Below are positions 39,961 to 42,232 of a stretch of DNA of 42,232 nt, one piece after another. Every line of letters starts with the position of its first letter. The first letter of the stretch is position 1. Source of the stretch: Terriglobia bacterium (GTDB lineage Bacteria > Acidobacteriota > Terriglobia > JAJPHL01); NCBI GenBank assembly GCA_021325275.1, contig JAJPHL010000003.1, forward strand, positions 1-42,232. The letters run 5' to 3'. Both the position numbers and the translations under genes were made by a program. Below the pieces are notes generated by a model, which saw only the letters and a list, made by a program, of their open reading frames with translations, was not told the DNA's origin and did no database searches.

Positions 39961-40743
39961 ATGAAAGACACCGCTCCGACCAACGAATACACCAAAAAGT
40001 TTTTCAGCACGATCGAAAACCTCACGCGAGTGTCCGCGGAAAAGCTTTGTCCCTTGGTTTTGGAGTTGGTTCCGGCAAAGAGCGTGGTAGACGTCGGTTG
40101 CGGCGAAGGCATTTGGCTCCGAGCCTTCGCGGACGCAGGCGTCAGCCGGATCGTCGGCCTCGACGGCGACTACGTCGACCGCGCGCGATTGCAAATCGCC
40201 AAGGAAACCTTCATCGCCCACGATCTCACCCAGCCGTTTCCCGAACTAGGGCGCTTCGATCTCGCAGTCTCTCTCGAAGTCGCCGAGCATCTGGACGCGG
40301 AATTCGCGGACGACTTCGTGGCCTCGCTCACTTCGCTGAGCGACTACGTCCTTTTTTCGGCGGCGATCCCCGGTCAGGAAGGCACGCATCACGTCAACGA
40401 GCAGTGGCCCAGCTACTGGGAGAAGCGCTTCGAGAAGTGCGGATACAAAATGCTCGACTGCATCCGGCCGCAGATTTGGAACCGCGAAGAGATCATCGTC
40501 TATTGCCGCCAAAATACATTTCTCTGCGTCAGCGAAAAGACCCTGGCGTCGCGCGCCGACCTTCGCCGCTTCGCCGGGCCCGTCCTCGACATGGTTCATC
40601 CTGGCTACTGGAATCGCCGCGAGGAAATAGAAATAGCCTGGATGACCTACCGCACCGCGGCAATCCGCGCGATCAAGAAACGCTTCGGCATCGAAGGATC
40701 GTTTCGCGACGCGCTGTTGGGTCAGCGGCGCAAAAGTTCCTGA
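39961..40743 (+). CDS. class I SAM-dependent methyltransferase
   Basis: A 260-residue methyltransferase: SVVDVGCGEGIWLRAFADAGVSRIVGLDGDYVDRARL (motif I, about 40-77), DLAVSLEVAEHLDAEFADDFVASL and the C-terminal region EIIVYCRQNTFLCVS. It is 35 bp after the glycosyltransferase gene and probably modifies its glycan product. The start is the ATG at 39961 rather than the upstream TTG. Its last 22 bp overlap the tail of the convergent glycosyltransferase gene (40722-40743). Confidence 0.9.
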   Translation: MKDTAPTNEYTKKFFSTIENLTRVSAEKLCPLVLELVPAKSVVDVGCGEGIWLRAFADAGVSRIVGLDGDYVDRARLQIAKETFIAHDLTQPFPELGRFDLAVSLEVAEHLDAEFADDFVASLTSLSDYVLFSAAIPGQEGTHHVNEQWPSYWEKRFEKCGYKMLDCIRPQIWNREEIIVYCRQNTFLCVSEKTLASRADLRRFAGPVLDMVHPGYWNRREEIEIAWMTYRTAAIRAIKKRFGIEGSFRDALLGQRRKSS

Positions 40744-41948
40744 TACAACGCCTGCGTCCGGCCGATCATCGCCGGTAGATTGAACGATTCGCGCACCCAT
40801 TCGCGCGCCGCTTGTCCCATAGCCGCACGCCGTGGTGCGTCGCCGAGCAATGCAATGGTCGCCGCGGCAATTTTTTCGGGATCGCGCGGAGGAAACAACA
40901 ATCCATTGCGATCGTGCAGGATGATTTCAGAAACGCCGCCGACGTCCGAGCCCGCCAGCGGCACGCACATTCCACCCGCTTCGAGCAGACTCATCGGCGT
41001 GACTTCGCACAGCGACGGCTGTATATAAAGGTCCAGGCATTCCAGCAAGTCGCGAATCTCCGGCAGAAATCCGATAAAACGCAGCGCGTGCTCGACACCT
41101 GCTTCCGCCGCACGCTGGCGCAAGCTTTCTTCCAAATATCCGCGGCCGCCAATCACGAACAACGCGCGCGGCTCGCGCGCCAGAATCGCGGGAATCGCCT
41201 GGATCAGATACTCGTATCCCTTAGCGGGCTCTAAGCGCCCCAGGCTGCCCACGACCAATGCGTCTTGCGGAAGGCCCATCGCGGTGCGGGCCTCGGCCAT
41301 CGAGCGACGGCGCACCAAGCGGTCTTCGCTGACGCCGTAATGCATCACGGTGACGCGTTTTTCGTACGCCGCGCCAAGACTGCAGCGGCGGATCCAATCC
41401 TGCTTGGTGTGCTCGGCGGGGGCTATGGCATGATCGAGCGATTTCATGCAGCGGCGCTCGAGCCATCGATAGCGAAACGCGGTCTTGCCGAAATCGTAGT
41501 CCGATTCCACGTGCCACGTCGCGAGAATCCGCGGAATTCCCGCGCGCCGCGCGGCGATCGGCGCAGGCTCGGCTCCGGCGTTGTTGGAGTGGAACAAATC
41601 GACGGGGCGCTTCTCGATCAAGCGCACGAGGTCGTTCATGTCGTGACGCAGTCCCAGCCACCAAGCGACGGTTTTTGGTAAACGCGGCTTTTTTCGCTTG
41701 GCAGGATTCGTGGCAGGCGGAGCCGGTGGCGACGATGGAACTGTCGGCGCGTCGGGCTCGAGCAAAACAATCTCGACGTTGCGCTCAACCAGTTTGGAAT
41801 GCCACCAGGCCGGACGAAATCCGTAGTAGACCGGGTGGAAAATGCTGCGATCGAGGCCGGTGAGCAATTCCAGCAGATAGCGCGTCGTGCCGCCGTGACC
41901 GCTGCCGTCGTCGAAGTATCCAATGGTGTGGCGCGCGCCCGAAGCCAT
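40722..41948 (-). CDS. family 4 (GT-B) glycosyltransferase
   Basis: A 408-residue GT-B transferase: N-terminal IGYFDDGSGHGGTTRYLLELLTGLD, donor domain VVGSLGRLEPAKGYEYLIQAIPAILAREPRALFVIGGRG (about 242-280), and EX7E region YIQPSLCEVTPMSLLEAGGMCVPLAGSDVGGVSEII. A Pro-rich insert at about 68-90 is a linker or disordered. It is convergent with the methyltransferase gene and overlaps it by 22 bp at the 3' ends. No operon partner is present upstream, where the REP-rich end begins. Confidence 0.93.
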   Translation of the reverse strand: MASGARHTIGYFDDGSGHGGTTRYLLELLTGLDRSIFHPVYYGFRPAWWHSKLVERNVEIVLLEPDAPTVPSSPPAPPATNPAKRKKPRLPKTVAWWLGLRHDMNDLVRLIEKRPVDLFHSNNAGAEPAPIAARRAGIPRILATWHVESDYDFGKTAFRYRWLERRCMKSLDHAIAPAEHTKQDWIRRCSLGAAYEKRVTVMHYGVSEDRLVRRRSMAEARTAMGLPQDALVVGSLGRLEPAKGYEYLIQAIPAILAREPRALFVIGGRGYLEESLRQRAAEAGVEHALRFIGFLPEIRDLLECLDLYIQPSLCEVTPMSLLEAGGMCVPLAGSDVGGVSEIILHDRNGLLFPPRDPEKIAAATIALLGDAPRRAAMGQAAREWVRESFNLPAMIGRTQALYQELLRR

Positions 41949-42232
41949 GCGAATTCATCGTAGCATAGGGACGAAAGTTGCTCTTGGAGTGCGGCGGCAT
42001 GTCCGAGGCTTGCCTCGGACGCACTAGTGGGCTGTCGGTGAGTTGTCGATAGTGCCGTCGATCACGTAAAAGGAGCGCAGTCTTGTACCAGGGCACGGCT
42101 TCAGCCAGGCTTCAGCCGTGCCGCCAGCAGTGATTTGTATCAGGGCACGGCTTCAGCCGTGCCGCAAGCTGTTTCTTGCTCCGGGGCTTTAGCCCCTGCG
42201 CCTTTCTTGCTCGCCAGATACGTAAAGCAATA
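41949..42232. repeat. REP-like palindrome cluster at window end
   Basis: There is no gene here. In order: a perfect 9-bp hairpin GTCCGAGGC-TT-GCCTCGGAC (42001-42020); a GGGCACGGCTTCAGCC unit with a partial repeat of its core (42091-42122); GGCACGGCTTCAGCCGTGCC (42144-42163); and GGGGCTTTAGCCCC (42183-42196). The linkers (TTGTATCAGGGCACGG, CAAGCTGTTTCTTGCT) match those at the start of the window. Confidence 0.8.

Overview
The window looks like a piece of an Acidobacteriota chromosome, probably Terriglobia/Bryobacterales (Solibacter-like). This is inferred from protein content only. Two large secreted proteins end in the C-terminal domain first described from Solibacter (TIGR03437 type), a Ser/Thr kinase is fused to a PD40-like beta-propeller, and the DNA is GC-rich with many palindromic intergenic repeats. 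I recognise no rRNA, tRNA, CRISPR array, transposase or integrase gene.

Layout: (1) 1-225 and 41949-42232 are gene-free ends filled with REP-like palindromes of two families. (2) 226-9655 is one long minus-strand block. It reads helix-turn-helix protein, pilM, pilN, pilO, pilP, pilQ (type IVa pilus alignment complex and secretin), then an M24 aminopeptidase, accB and accC (biotin carrier and biotin carboxylase of acetyl-CoA carboxylase). Most junctions are tight or ATGA overlaps. The two wider gaps (pilQ/pepP and accB/accC) are each filled by the same heptamer-based inverted repeat. (3) 9656-13660 is an accessory island. It holds a Cys-rich exported protein of unknown function, a divergent gene fusing a MerR-like helix-turn-helix to a DnaA-type AAA+ ATPase, and a toxin-antitoxin pair. 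(4) 13692-25831 carries large secreted repeat proteins: a beta-helix protein, a beta-propeller/Ig/dockerin-like protein, an AsmA-family protein and an 1831-residue protein with 11 YDG repeats. (5) 25832-32317 is a patchwork of small accessory genes: an orphan addiction-module antidote, an NTF2-like protein, a propeller-fused Ser/Thr kinase, an HNH nuclease with a small helical partner, and two adjacent paralogous exported proteins. (6) 32539-36176 has a PQQ-type sugar dehydrogenase, a membrane lipoprotein and a Tat-exported putative TIM-barrel protein. (7) 36195-41948 is a glycan cluster with three glycosyltransferases and three SAM methyltransferases.

How the genes may work together: the pil block builds the pilus machine and secretin, and shares its strand and probably its transcript with the first step of fatty-acid synthesis. 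The glycan cluster probably makes or decorates a surface polysaccharide. The most novel-looking locus is the MerR-DnaA fusion. It has no DnaA domain IV, its usual arginine-finger position is occupied by Leu, and it is separated from the divergent exported gene by an AT-richer region with two 20-bp dyads of identical 7-6-7 geometry.
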